The position numbers were made by a program, and so were the translations under genes. Under the pieces are notes generated by a model. It saw only the letters and a list, made by a program, of their open reading frames with translations. It had not been told where the DNA came from and made no database searches. A stretch of DNA of 64,000 nucleotides from Salvator merianae (lineage: Eukaryota; Chordata; Lepidosauria; Squamata; Teiidae). Shown piece after piece: positions 23,908 to 35,028 of the stretch (position 1 is its first letter; each line of letters starts with the position of its first letter). The stretch is from NCBI GenBank assembly GCA_003586115.2, contig QVOM02000034.1:125833936-125897935 (forward strand), written 5' to 3'.

Positions 23908-26122
23908 TAGGGGTATGCACAAAAAAAAATGTTTTTGATTCATTTTTGAAACAAAAATTTGCATTTTTGCTTCATCAGTGAATTTCGTTGTCGAAAAATG
24001 CATTTTTCATATTCGTTTTTGCATTTTTCACAATGTTTTCCCATTGAAAATGTCATTAAAATTGCCATTTTCATTGTTTAAACATTGCAAAAAATGCAAA
24101 AATTTGATGTATTTCATTTTCGCAAAAGAATAGGCTGTTTCATTTTCTTTCTTCTTTTTCCAATTTTAACATATTTTATTGTTCTTGTATTTCAAAAATA
24201 TAAAATTACTGTTTACATTACATTCTTATATCACTATTATTATCAAATTCCTCCTTCATTAACAGTTTCTTCTAAACTTCATGTTCTTCAACATCCTGTT
24301 CTCCTTCCTTCTTTTTTTCACTGAAACTCTTCTTTCTTTCTTTTTTTTTTACTCTTCAAATCCAGCAATCACAAGTCCATTATCCAGCTCTTGCAGAAAG
24401 TCAATAAAGGGTTTCCAGTTCGTATAAAACCTATCAACTCTCTTAATTCTCAAAAGATTTGTCAGTTTGTCCATCTCGACCAGCTCCATCATTTTAACTA
24501 ACCAATCACCCACCGTTGGTATTATCTGTTCTTTCCACTTCTGAGCATATACAATTCTGGCAGCAGTTACCATATTTTGCAATAGCACATTGACATCTTC
24601 AACATTATTTTCCACTATCCCCAATAGGAATAATTCCGGTCTAAAAAGAATGTTTGTCTTTAAAATTTTCTGCATCACTGTGTGAATTTGAACCCAATAC
24701 TTTTTGGGTTTTGCACAAGTCCACCGCATATGATAAAAAGTACCCTCATGCTTCTTACATTTCCAACATTTACTTGACATGCCTTGATACATTTTTGAAA
24801 TTCTAAAAGGTGTTAGGTACCATCGATACATCATCTTATATATATTCTCTTTCAACATATTACATAAAGTAAATTTCATATCTTTGGTCCACAATTTTTC
24901 CCTTTGATCCATTGAAATATTATAGCCAAAATTTTGTGCCCACTTTATCATACATTCTTTGACTTGCTCTTGTTCTAATTCTATTTTCAAAAGGAAAGCA
25001 TACAGTACCCCTACAATCCCCCTTTCTTCTTTTTTCCAATTTTTCTTCCCATTCCTGTCTTTCTAATTCAAAATTCATCCTTCTTTTATCTTCTTTAAAA
25101 ACATCCATCAATTGAACATACATTAGCCATTGTACCTCTAACCCCTCCTGGTTTAACTGTTCTCCTGTTTTCAAGAAAAAATCATCTGTTTCATTATTTT
25201 TACTCAACACCCTCACATATTTAATCTATCTTTCTCTTCTCCCAAATTCTTTAAACAAAGCTTCATGAGGTGAAACCCACATTGGTATTCTAGGATACAA
25301 TTTACTCTTGTACTTACTCCAAGTTATCCATAATGCATGTCTTACATGATGATTCTTAAATACAGCATTTACTTTTACTTTGTCATACCATAAGTAACCA
25401 TGGGAACCATATCTTAAATCAAAACCTTCCAATTGCAGCAATCTTTTATCTCTTAGCCAAAACCATTTAGCAATCCAACTTAAACAGCAGACAGCAAAAT
25501 ATAATTTTAAGTTAGGTAGACCCCACCCTCCTCTTTCTTTCGCATCTTGCATCAATTTAAGACATATTCTTGGCTTTTTGCCTTGCCATATAAATCTTGT
25601 CAAGTCCTTTTGCCACTTTTTGAATACCTCGTCCTTAATTATTATCGGTATAGATTGAAACAAAAACATCATTCTTGGCAGAACATTCATTTTTAAAACT
25701 GAGATTCTACCCAGTAATGATAATTTCAATTTGGACCATCTTTCCAAGTCTTGCTTAGTTTGCGACCAAAGTTTCACATAATTGTTTTGATAGAATGCCA
25801 AATTTTGTTTAGTCAACCATACACCTAAATATTTAACTTTCTTTTCTATGTCAAAACCAGATTTTCTTCCCAGATCTTCTTGTTCTTTCTTTCTCATATT
25901 TTTCACCAGTATTTTAGTTTTTTTCTCATTGATTTTCAGTCCTGCCACTCGCCCAAACATCTCTATCACACGTTTAACAGTTTATATTGATTCATTCAGC
26001 TTTTTCGTTTTCAATCAAAAACTGTAAGTGCGAAAAATGTCATTTTCGTTTTGATGTGAAAATTTGCAAAAATGAAATCTCGTACGAATTTTTGAATATG
26101 ACTTGAAATTTGCACATTCCTA
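23908..26122. mobile_element. hAT MITE (TAGGGATGTGCA family), copy A, split by an L1
   Basis: The left end is TAGGGGTATGCACAAAAAAA and the right end GAAATTTGCACATTCCTA. The 5' part (23908-24149) and 3' part (about 25985-26122) together resemble the 340-bp copy at 58353 in the same orientation, including TTCATTTTCGCAAAAGAATA and TCAAAAACTGTAA. The 8-bp target duplication points to the hAT superfamily. The middle is a 5'-truncated L1. Confidence 0.88.
24150..25985 (-). mobile_element. 5'-truncated L1 LINE, ORF2 C-terminal half and 3' UTR
   Basis: Read on the minus strand, 25969-25226 encodes GLKINEKKTKIL just after where the catalytic block would be. It then has KVKYLGVWLTKQN, LSLLGRISVLKMNVLPRMMF, WQKDLTRFIWQGKKPRI and GGWGLPNLKLYF, the conserved post-RT region of vertebrate L1 ORF2. 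After one stop the same frame continues in 25216-24920. A frameshift near 24985 then moves to 24990-24349, which contains CWKCKKHEGTFYHMRWTC, the C-terminal Cys/His motif, and ends near PFIDFLQELDNGLV. A 3' UTR follows with an AATAAA-type signal (complement near 24174-24180) and an A-rich end. With the N-terminal domains missing it cannot move. Confidence 0.9.
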
Positions 26123-26690
26123 TTTGCTGATGATATTAAATTGTTCAGGATGGTAAAAACTGAAAGTTATTATAAAGAGCTCCAAACAGATCTCTTGATA
26201 TTGGTTGAGTGGAAAATGAAGTGGCAAATGTGCTTCAATCTTAGCAAGTGTAAAGTAATGTACATTAGGGCAAAGAACCCCAAATATACCTATACACTGA
26301 TGGGAGCCAAGCTTTCTATGACAGTCCAGGAGAAGGTTCTTGGGATTCTGGTTGACAGCCCAATGAAGGTGTTGACCCAGTATGAAGCAGCAGTAAAAAA
26401 AAAAAAAAAAAAAAAGCAAATTCAGTGCTGGGGTGATAAAGCAGGGAATAGAAAACAAGTTGGCATGTATCATTGTGCCTCTTTATAAATCTATGGTGAG
26501 ACCACACTTGGAATATTGTGCACAATTCTGGTCACCTCAGAAAGGTTATTGTGGAACTGGAAAGGTGCAGTTAATGGCAACCAGGATGATTAAGGGGCTG
26601 GAACACCTGGCATTTAAGAGCAGACCTGACTGAAGTATATAAAATCATGCACGGGATGGAAAAGGTGGATAGAAAAAAAAAAAAAAATTC
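26123..26690 (+). mobile_element. CR1-like LINE reverse transcriptase, 3' part
   Basis: This continues 23200-23907 after the insertion: LSADD-like TTTGCTGATGATATTAAA restores the catalytic aspartates. Then come FRMVKTESYYKELQTDL, KWQMCFNLSKCKVMYI, KYTYTLMGAKL and EKVLGILVDSPMK. After an A-tract (26396-26415) there is an IENKLACIIVPLYKSMVRPH block with LEYCAQFWSP, then GLEHL. It breaks off at an A-tract near 26671. Confidence 0.88.
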
Positions 26691-26819
26691 TTTGGAAGTC
26701 ACAGGTCATGTTGAGAAACTGACACTCCAGCTAACTAAAAAGGCTTAAGGGTACCATGCAACTCCAAATGCTAGGTGAAGTCACTAGTAGAGGACCCTAA
26801 GTCACCTGTATTTTGACAT

Positions 26820-26965
26820 TTTTATTTTCTTTGTATTTGTATTTGTAGCCAAATTTCTTTATTGTTATTATTTTTATTTTATTTTCATTTATTTATATTT
26901 ATATTTATATTTTTATTTTCATTTTCATTTTTATCTTCATTTATTATTATTATTATTTATTCTTC
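26820..26965 (+). repeat. T-rich (TTTAT/TTTTCA)n low-complexity tract
   Basis: Repeated TATTTTTATTT, ATTTATATTT and CATTTTCATTTTTAT units and a TTATTATTA run. It is not coding. Confidence 0.85.
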
Positions 26966-27033
26966 TATTTTATACTTTTCACTGTCCTGAGACTATGTAG
27001 TAGGAAAGTATAAATAACCAATTGATAAATAAA
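26966..27033 (+). mobile_element. L2-like 3' tail
   Basis: TTTTCACTGTCCTGAGACTA, then GTAGGAAAGTATAAATAA and GATAAATAAATAG fits the end of L2-type elements. Confidence 0.55.
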
Positions 27034-27049
27034 TAGGTCCACGTTGATG

Positions 27050-27545
27050 TGATTGACCTAACGCTGGCCCTGAACAAAGATACATGACATACCCAATTTG
27101 ACTCCTTTTTGCACTGGCACTGAGTATCCTGGGCCAGAGTGAGTTACCCTGGCTTGGAATACACAACCAGTCCCAGACTGTAATGGGTTGCCACTGACAT
27201 GGAACTGGGCCTGCTTTGGAGTTGGTAGCTGGAGTTTTTGAAGGCCAGCAAGAAATGTTCCCAGAAGGCCCATTTTGGAAGTGTTCCATCTTGCATCATC
27301 AAAATGCCATCCTTGAATACTGGAACAGGTTCCATGTGACTCATGCTCACAGCCCATGGTTCCAGATCACACCCTAGCATGCCAGTAGACCTTGATGTCA
27401 AATCTATTGGTGAACTTGACTATGGTGCCATTTTGGGCATTCTAACACAGATTACGCTCCTCCATGTGTAGATGGAGCATGCTAAGAGGGGATGGGATTT
27501 CCCCTATCCTGCACCAATGTGTAGAGCAGAGACCCTAGACCCTTT
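27050..27545. mobile_element. CCAGTAGACC-type non-autonomous DNA element, copy 2
   Basis: CATGCCAGTAGACCTTGATG, then ATGGTGCCATTTTGGGCATT, GTAGATGGAGCATGCTAAGA and ACCAATGTGTAGAGCAGAG matches the reverse complement of 45661-45975 along its length. Its frames of 85-99 codons on the minus strand are not conserved between copies. Borders are approximate. Confidence 0.6.
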
Positions 27546-29164
27546 CCTATACCACATTTAAGAGTTTGTGAAGACAGAACCATACACTATATCACTAAAG
27601 TATAGAATCAAAAAAGAAGAAACAGAGGGGAGAGAATGTGAAAGAGCTTTCAGAAGTTCAGTTTATAGGTGATGAGAATCCCCCCCTTTTTTTTTACTGT
27701 TTTTTAAGGAGGTAGCCTTTTTCAGGCCAATAAATTAATTAATAAAGCAGCAGATGCTGTTCATCATTTGTGGCTTTTTTTAGAACACAAAATTAAAAAT
27801 TAAATTGTATTATATGTTTTTGTTAAGCATGAAAGCCTCCCGAAATCCCCATGCATATAGATAGTTATATCAAGCTTTCTGTGTAATGAGGGAAAATAAT
27901 TATCCTGATGCAAGATGTATTAAAAATACATTTCAAATTATACTTATGTAATGCACAGTGTTTAATAACTAATGGGCTATAACTATGCATGAGATAATCA
28001 ATCTCGTAAGAAATAATCAGGACACAGTGCTGTACGCACAGTCATAATACAGCATGCATTGTGATACATCATGAGGTATGACATAAAAGCTGTTGCTGAA
28101 AGCAGGCAGATTGCATCAGCACTTATGCACTTACTCTGTTTCTAAACTGGGGTGATTGATGTCAATAGGTGGAACATCTAAATGATAGATTGAATTCTAT
28201 TTCATATAAATGTAGCCTTAAGCTCAACCTAATGCAGATCAAACTTATTCAGTGGCCATGAAATGCTGACTGATAGGGGAGAGCAGAAAAATGAGCCGGA
28301 GCAAGCATGGAATGAGATACTGTGAAAGGCATGGCTGATTAAATAGAACAATGCCCCGGACAGCATGACACTGCAAAGTTTTGTTACAGGCCCATGTTGC
28401 TCTTCAGATCTGTTTGAGTATCCAAACAGGAAGGAGAACAGGTCTCATGCATTTTTTAGCAGCTGTAAGTTGGAAGTTCTGCAGATATTGCCTGCATGAT
28501 AAGCTATTGTTGCTGAAATCTCTCTTCTCTACAACTATAAAAGGTGCAGGAGCTCTGTCATGCTTACCATCTGGCTGCACTATTTGTTAAGCATATTTTC
28601 ACAAAGTATTTCAGAAACACTGAACAAGATTTCTTTTTCTCCTGTGTCAAAATCAGTCTATCTCCAGCTACTCAAAAATAACAAGCACTTATTGTCTTTC
28701 TTGATATCCTCCTAATAGTCAGCATTGGAAGGTGTTAAATGCTACCATATGTCCAACATTAACACTCTTTAAAGGTGTTAGTTTATATTTAGAAGTGAGG
28801 GGGATGGAACATGTATGAAATGCCAGCAGAGAAAACTAGCCAAATCAGTCCTGCCTGGTTGGTACTGAAAAAATATTTAATTTGAAACAAGCATGTTTCA
28901 TTAGTGGAATTGAGAATAACTTGGCAATCCCGAGCTGTGCCTATAGAAATATGAGTTCCATGTAATTTCAGTCTTAGTTTTGGTCTGATGTGGGCCGGTA
29001 CCCTCAAAGGGGATCTAGAGGAGATAAAAGTACTGCATTTCACAGGTTTTGAATCTGGAAATTGAAGGGGCAATTCATACTTGATGGAGTTATATACCCC
29101 TGGAAGAACAAGATGAAAAATTTGGGTATTATTCTGAATTAATCTAAGCTATACTGAGGCTCAG
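27546..29164. other. No recognised features
   Basis: AT-rich sequence. The small frames at 28381-28590 and 28789-29073 resemble nothing known. Confidence 0.5.
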
Positions 29165-29717
29165 GGTGTAGCAATGCCCCCCAAGGTTCAGTATTGGAAT
29201 ATATGCCTTTTAATTTATTCATAAATGATCTGGAAGTAGAGGTAAGCAGTCAGATAACAAAAAATTGCTAATCATACTAATTTATTCAAGGTAGTAAAAA
29301 CTGAAAAAGCTTGTAATGAGTTCTGGAGTGATCTGTTCACATTGGATGAGTAGAAACAAAGTGACAAATGCACTTCAATTTTAGTAAGCGTGAAGTGATG
29401 TACATTGGGGCAAAAAACATCCAAATATACCTATAAACTGATAGGGGATGAGCTTTCTGTAACAGATTGGGTAAGGGATTTTGGATTCTATGGGCATCTC
29501 AATGAAGGTGTCAACCCTTTGTGCAGAAGCAGTGAAAAAAGCAAATTCAGTGTTAGGAGTAATAAGAAAGGGGCTAGAAAATAAGTTGGCAAGCATCATT
29601 GTGCCTCTTCATAAATCTATGGTAAGGCCACAGTACAATTCTGGTCACCACACCTCAGAAAGGATGTTGTGGAACAGGAAAAAGTGAAGACAAGGGCAAC
29701 CACAATCCTTAAGGAGC
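29165..29717 (+). mobile_element. CR1-like LINE fragment
   Basis: It begins in the PPQGSVLEYMPF-type block (CCCCAAGGTTCAGTATTGG) and continues through sequence parallel to 26123-26620: AAATATACCTATAAACTGAT, a VKKANSVLGVIRKGLENKLA block and SIIVPLHKSMVRP. The FADD catalytic block is lost in a frameshifted stretch near 29255-29285. It is the same subfamily as the 23200-26690 copy but a separate insertion. Confidence 0.82.
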
Positions 29718-29719
29718 TA

Positions 29720-30038
29720 TTTTTAAACTCTTATGTTTTTATGACAGTCTAGCAGCTTGAATTATTGCACAGTACAGTGCTTAGACTGCTGATGAATGTC
29801 TCTGACTAAATACACATCACATCAAAAGATCTGTACTGGTTACCTATTCACTTCTAAGATGAATTAAAAGTATTGACATTAACATACGAAGTCTTAATGG
29901 GAGCTTCTCATGTGGACCAGCCTAATTATTAAATTCAGCAGACCCTCAGTGTCATCCTGTGACCTTCATATATTTGAGGGGTGGAAGCTAATTGGAACAC
30001 CTTCTCCATGATGGGTTCTAGGCTAGGAAAATGTTTTC
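29720..30038 (+). mobile_element. L2-like LINE 3' region, upstream part
   Basis: ATCACATCAAAAGATCTGTA followed by CTGGTTACC gives HITSKDLYWLPI, then KVLTLTYEVLMG, corresponding to the HxLHWLPVxxRIxFKxLxLTYKAL motif of L2 ORF2. The 3' part continues after the SINE at 30356. Confidence 0.72.
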
Positions 30039-30361
30039 CCTGATAAGAACATAAGAAGAGTCCTGCTGAATCAAGCCACAGTCCAATTAGTCTAGCATCC
30101 TGTCTCACATAGTGGACCACAGATTGCTTCTGGGCATTCTGAAGCAGAAGACGAGCAAAAGTTGCTCTCAATTCCTCACAAATGGACTTTAAAGGCATCC
30201 TGCCTGTCTCTTCAACCTGGAAGCAGTATGTAGGTGTCCATTCTAGTAGCCATTGTACATCTGTACTCCATGAATTTGTTTAACCCTTTTCTTAAAGTTA
30301 TCCAGGCTGTTTGATCGCACCACTCTCTGAGGCACTAATAACAAACAGTATGATGCCTGAT
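30039..30361 (+). mobile_element. Squamate-type SINE inserted in an L2
   Basis: It begins AAGAACATAAGAAGAGTCCT and proceeds GCTGAATCAAGCCACAGTCC, TCTAGCATCCTGTCTCACA, CTAGTAGCCATTGTACATCT and CCATGAATTTGTTTAACCC. This is a familiar interspersed repeat pattern of lizard and snake genomes, recalled from general knowledge and not matched to a database here. CCTGAT at 30039-30044 and 30356-30361 flanks it as a short target duplication. Confidence 0.75.
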
Positions 30362-30565
30362 TAATAAACACCATTTTACCAAGGCCTTTGGCTCATAAAG
30401 TCCCTCATCCTGCACTTTATGAATATGTCTTCACTTTAAATTAAGTTATTGTGAATGTGATTGTTGCTAATATAGTAACCATTTAGGTTCTTTTAAAATT
30501 TGTTAACTACCGTGATATCTTCAGATAAAAGGCAGAATATTAATGAATTAAATACATAGTCCATT
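30362..30565 (+). mobile_element. L2-like LINE 3' end, downstream part
   Basis: The sequence runs from TTTTACCAAGGCCTTTGGCT to GATAAAAGGCAGAATATTAA and GAATTAAATACATA, the terminal region expected after the ORF piece at 29720-30038. Confidence 0.65.
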
Positions 30566-31611
30566 CTGAGAAGTGCACATCAGTTAAATTAATATCAGAA
30601 TTGTTAAATACTCTACTCCAGAAATGCTTTTAATATATAACACCCTATTCCTGAGAAAATTCATCTAAGAATGCACAAAAGAAAGGTTATTCCCATTTGC
30701 CTTTAATCAGGGATGGTTTTCAATTTCACGTGTTCTCTTTTTACCTTCTCTCTATCCAAGTCAATGATTTGTAGATAATTTGTTAATTTATGAACTAGTT
30801 GACTGATATGCAATCAGGAAAGATCAATCACTGAACCTATGAATGGGGGTAGGAGACAGGTATCTAGTTCAATCAAGGCAACTGTGTATCACACTGTTCT
30901 CTCTATACATTCAAAAGTAATTGTTATTAAACTTTTGAAACTATGGTGGTGCATGAAAAGTGTTGAATGGAAAGAAATCAGCGTAATGGGATTCCAGCTC
31001 AGGTTTGCTAATGCAGTGTATATGAGAAATATGGCTAGTGCAATACTTAGTGTCTCCAAAGCCACTTTGTATTGACCTTCAGATCCAATTAATTTCTAGC
31101 TAATGGAAGAACCTTTGTTCAAAGGAATGCCTGACATCATTCAAAATTCCCAAAGGATGACCTTAGCTAACTATCTGCAAGAGGGCTTTTAAAAAATAAT
31201 AATAAAATGACATGTAGTGCAGGAAGTCTTAAGTTAAAAGCATAATTCAGATTTCCTTGTCATTTCAAACTGCCCACATGTTGTATACAAGATACATTTA
31301 TATTCTAACAGGCTCAATCACACCTAAGAACAGCAAACAGCCATTAGCTGTCTACTTTATTTCTCAGACATCACAGTTCTCTTTGTTTCAAGAACTGCTT
31401 ATAACCAAACTCAAGGAAGACAACAAATAATTTGAATAAGATATTATATTCATTTAACAATCTATTTATATTTTCTTCAGAATAATATTCATTTTAGAGA
31501 TGAATGCTGAAGTATTTTGATGTGCAGAAAATAATTAAACTGCCCCACTAATGGAGTCCTGACTAATTTAAAAAATAAATGTTTATGGTGTCCTTTAAAA
31601 ATAATTTTCTT
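30566..31611. other. No recognised features
   Basis: AT-rich DNA without classified content. Confidence 0.5.
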
Positions 31612-32170
31612 CTCTCTCTCTCTCTTTTTTTTTTTTTTGAAAAAGAAAAATAGAGTTTTATTAGAATCTCCATAAGACATTTAAAAGCACAAAGTACAAC
31701 AACAAAAAGAAACAAAAAGAAGAAACAAGAAAATACAGAAAAAAACAAAGTGTACAAAAAATGTCTAAAAATGACTTCCAATTGCATCCTTAATAATTAA
31801 AATATTTTCACATTATAACTCACTCTAGGTGTTTCTAAACATCACTTCATTTGATTAATACAAATTAAGCATTCTTCAAATACACGAATAGAATATTTTC
31901 CTTTTTACACAGTCTTTGAAGGGTCCCCAATTTTAGAAAAAGAAATTAGGGATTTTTTTCTAATCAGACATATCAGCTTATCCATTTCTGCCAGATCTAA
32001 TAGTCTAATCAACCAGTTTTCCATTGTGGGTTGTGATGTATTTATCTATCCTTGCCCATATAGTAATCAAAAAATGAAAATTCTTGTCAAGGTAGATCGC
32101 ACAGAATACAGAACATAATAGATCTCAATTTAAAAACAAACATTTAAAACTTTTTGGTAAAATAGTTTTA
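31612..32170 (-). mobile_element. L1 LINE 3' end
   Basis: On the minus strand, 32045-31905 reads PTMENWLIRLLDLAEMDKLI and then CLIRKKS. It aligns with PTVGDWLVKMMELVEMDKLT in the L1 at 24150-25985, the last part of ORF2. A 3' UTR with an AATAAA signal (complement near 31657) and a poly-A end (poly-T at 31625-31639 on the plus strand) follows. Only the last few hundred bases of the element remain. Confidence 0.85.
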
Positions 32171-34244
32171 TTTCTAAACAATGGCAACAAAGTGCAGCCA
32201 CCATGAAAGCCATAGCTGCACATTTGTATATTGCCCTATGTATCAGTCCCCCCTCCATCTTGTAATTAAAATTTTGAAGTTTCAGGCTGCATTTATGTGG
32301 CCTTTTTTAAGATGTCTTGGGGAGGGGAGATGTCTCTGTAATGGTGAAACTAATGGTGACTGTTTTCATTGCCAATCCCCAAACTGGCTTTAGGAATACC
32401 AGTGTCCTGCATCATAGGACCAATTTTCAGCCCTTTATAATAAGTAGCCTCACCACATAGGTGATGGCATCTCCTTTAATTCCACTTGTAAGAGCTCACA
32501 GTGGGTTTACAGGGATATTCTGTGCAGTCCCAACAAACAAAAGGAAATGTTTAAAGACCTTAAAGATCCTAGCAGAATATGTACATAGCCATCAGGAGTT
32601 TGTTTGTTTGTTTGTATAAGCTGAACATGTCAATAACTGACAAAAGGTTCATACTTTATGTCCCTTTCAGGAAAGAAAACATGATGAATCTTCTCATGTT
32701 ATGATAAATCTTTGGAGGCTATGCATAATATAAACATATATATAAACATAAACATAAATATAGCATCAGCAAATTGTAAATGTAATTAGAGTCAAGAAAC
32801 TTTTCAACAAGGTTTACAGCATTTCATAGGAACTGTCATGTGAACTAGATCAAAGGACTTAATCCTGCTCATGGAGGCACCTCCAGGTTTCCTAAAAACT
32901 GAATAAAGCAGAATTTAATCTGGATAAAGTCACCTACCTTTCTGATCCTATGTCAACATTCAGAATTCTGAAGTCATATACTGAACATTAGTCCTTGTAG
33001 TTGCTAATTTAACTCAGGCAACAAGTGGAAGTCACAGATGTTTTGTAGGTGTTCAAGAAACCTTAAGTGGCATCACTCTTAGATGTCACACTGGTGACCT
33101 GAGGTCTAGATAAAACTGTTGTTCTCCAAGGTCTTGGGGAGTTCAATTTGCTTTCTTTTCTTCTTACCTTCTTAAAGAAAAAGGTCCAATTTCCATGAAA
33201 TTTAGCATGAAAATTTATACCCTTTCCATATGTCCTAAAGGCAAGCCCAAGTTCCCATCTTGCAAATGTATACGACTGGAGAACATTCTGTCTCTGTATT
33301 TTATGTAGGTTTTTAATACTCAACTATGTGTATTCAGTCTTTTCTTCAGCACATATCTACACTTGTGCCCAGAGCTACACATCTTATTATACTCACTATG
33401 CCATTATTGGCTCATCAGAATTTATAGTATTTATCCTTAAGGTCATGTTAATAGAATAGACCCTTTAAAGAGTGGAAGCTTTACAACCTAGGGTATTGAC
33501 ATGATGAATAGTGTGTGGGGGGGTTGCTACACCCTAGTAGAAATGCAGTTTCATGAACTGCCAGCATAAAAGAAGTTGAAGGTTTTTTTTTTCGTCTTGT
33601 AAAGGCATCAAACTCTATTAATTAAAAGCCCCAGCCATAATAAGTCTTGTCTTTGTGTTTAAATAAAGGATGAAAACTATTGTGGAAAAACAACTCTTTA
33701 TTCTAGTCCTCTTTCTCTTCTCCAGCTAAAAAAATAACATATATACATAAGATATGAGATTACCCTGTACCAAAGGTTATAATTGTTCTACATAGGCTCA
33801 GCAGTGCATGAAGAATTTGATCAAGTGGTTTTGATGTCTTTATCTTCAACCACAAGCAAATACTTCACTGACAACTAATAAAGTCTCTAGACCACAACAT
33901 TTAATTTGCTGATTATAATGTAGGCACAATAATATGTCTTAGTCAAAAGCAGTGCACCAAATATCAAAAAGTATTACTAATAAAACTAACACTTAACTTG
34001 ATTCAAAGGTACAGTCAAGTTCTTTCATCTCCAAAATATGGCAGCTGACTGTAAAGGATGGTAGGACAGTGTTCCTGCAAAGACACATGGATTTCAATAG
34101 AAGTAGCTCACCATCTCTCTTCTATGCAGCCATGAAAGGATCAGGATAGAGTCTTGTTTTCCTTTCTATTTGGGTACCCTACTACTAAATCTGGAAAGGA
34201 AAAGTGTTTCTTGGGGGGGGGGGGATAGTATGATTGGCCCTAAT
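32171..34244. other. No recognised features
   Basis: AT-rich DNA. A TTTG run lies near 32600. Homopolymer tracts (G at 33520, T at 33583, G at 34213) are the only other marked features. Confidence 0.5.
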
Positions 34245-34305
34245 TACAAACCATGATGATAGTGGTTAGAGCACTGGACAAGTTTCAACCTAAATTCAGC
34301 TATGA
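34245..34305 (+). mobile_element. tRNA-headed (MIR-like) SINE fragment
   Basis: GATAGTGGTTAGAGCACTGG resembles the tRNA-derived head of MIR-like SINEs with an A-box-like start. The following sequence is weaker. It may be paired with the tail at 34420. Confidence 0.4.
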
Positions 34306-34419
34306 GGGAGTCTGAAGCCACAATTATGCCAATTTGAGTGTAATCCCATGCATCCCCCCCCCCCGTACCTATGTTCATTTCCCAGTTAACAGACTGAACA
34401 CCACTGATAGACAGCCATC

Positions 34420-34485
34420 ATCCATTTATTTACATGCCACATTTCCAAAGGAGAAAGAAAGAAAAAATGATCAAGGGGGTTTACA
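34420..34485 (-). mobile_element. L2/MIR-type SINE tail, antisense
   Basis: TCCATTTATTTACATGCCAC and GGGGGTTTACAAG resemble the antisense TTTATTTATATGCCACCTTT...GGCTTACAA tail, broken by the tetranucleotide run. Confidence 0.4.
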
Positions 34486-34580
34486 AGAAAGAAAGAAAGG
34501 AAGGAAGGAAGGAAGGAAGGAAGGAAGGAAGGAAGGAAGGAAGGAAGGAAGGAAGAAAGGAAGGAAGGAAGGAAGAGAAA
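34486..34580 (+). repeat. (GAAA)n/(GGAA)n microsatellite
   Basis: A short GAAA run leads into about twenty GGAA units. The Lys/Gly/Arg repeat frame and its Pro/Ser/Leu shadow on the other strand are translations of it. Confidence 0.97.
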
Positions 34581-34649
34581 ATAATACTTGATAAAACTAA
34601 ATGAATAGAAAATACAAACATGCATAAAACTGTGCCCCAAGAAGTATGA

Positions 34650-34657
34650 TCTCACAG
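34650..34657. repeat. 8-bp target site duplication, left
   Basis: TCTCACAG; its partner CCTCACAG is at 35021-35028 (7 of 8). Confidence 0.9.
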
Positions 34658-35020
34658 TAGGGATGCGCAAATTTCGATTTGTAATAAAAAATTCGTACAA
34701 AATTTCAATTTCACAAATTTTGCATTGAAATGAAAATGAGGTTTTTTGCACTTACTGTTTTTGATTGAAAACGAAAAATGAAATTCGTCGAATTTTCGCA
34801 TGTTTCACAATTTTTGCTATGTTTAAGGAATGAAAATGGCATTTTCGATGGCATTTTCAACAGGAAATCATTGTGAAAAATATGAAAACGAATGAGAAAA
34901 ATATGAAAACGAATGAGGAAAATGCATTTTTTGTCAACAGAATTTGCTGATGAAGTGAAAATGCAAATTTTCATTTCAAAAACGAATTGAAAATGATTTG
35001 CTGTTTCATGCACATCCCTA
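34658..35020. mobile_element. hAT MITE (TAGGGATGTGCA family), copy B
   Basis: The left end is TAGGGATGCGCAAATTTCGA and the right end TTTCATGCACATCCCTA. The 363-bp element is AT-rich with many AAAATG and GAAAACG words and no coding capacity. Its orientation is opposite to copies A and D and the same as copy C. The 8-bp target duplication assigns it to hAT-type transposition. The tandem GAAAAATATGAAAACGAAT near 34870-34915 is a local duplication absent from copy C. Confidence 0.93.
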
Positions 35021-35028
35021 CCTCACAG

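Noticed and set aside
34386..34751. 121-codon minus frame with a Pro/Ser/Phe/Leu repeat, possible membrane protein
   Set aside because: The repeat part is the complement of the GGAA microsatellite and the rest extends into the hAT MITE.
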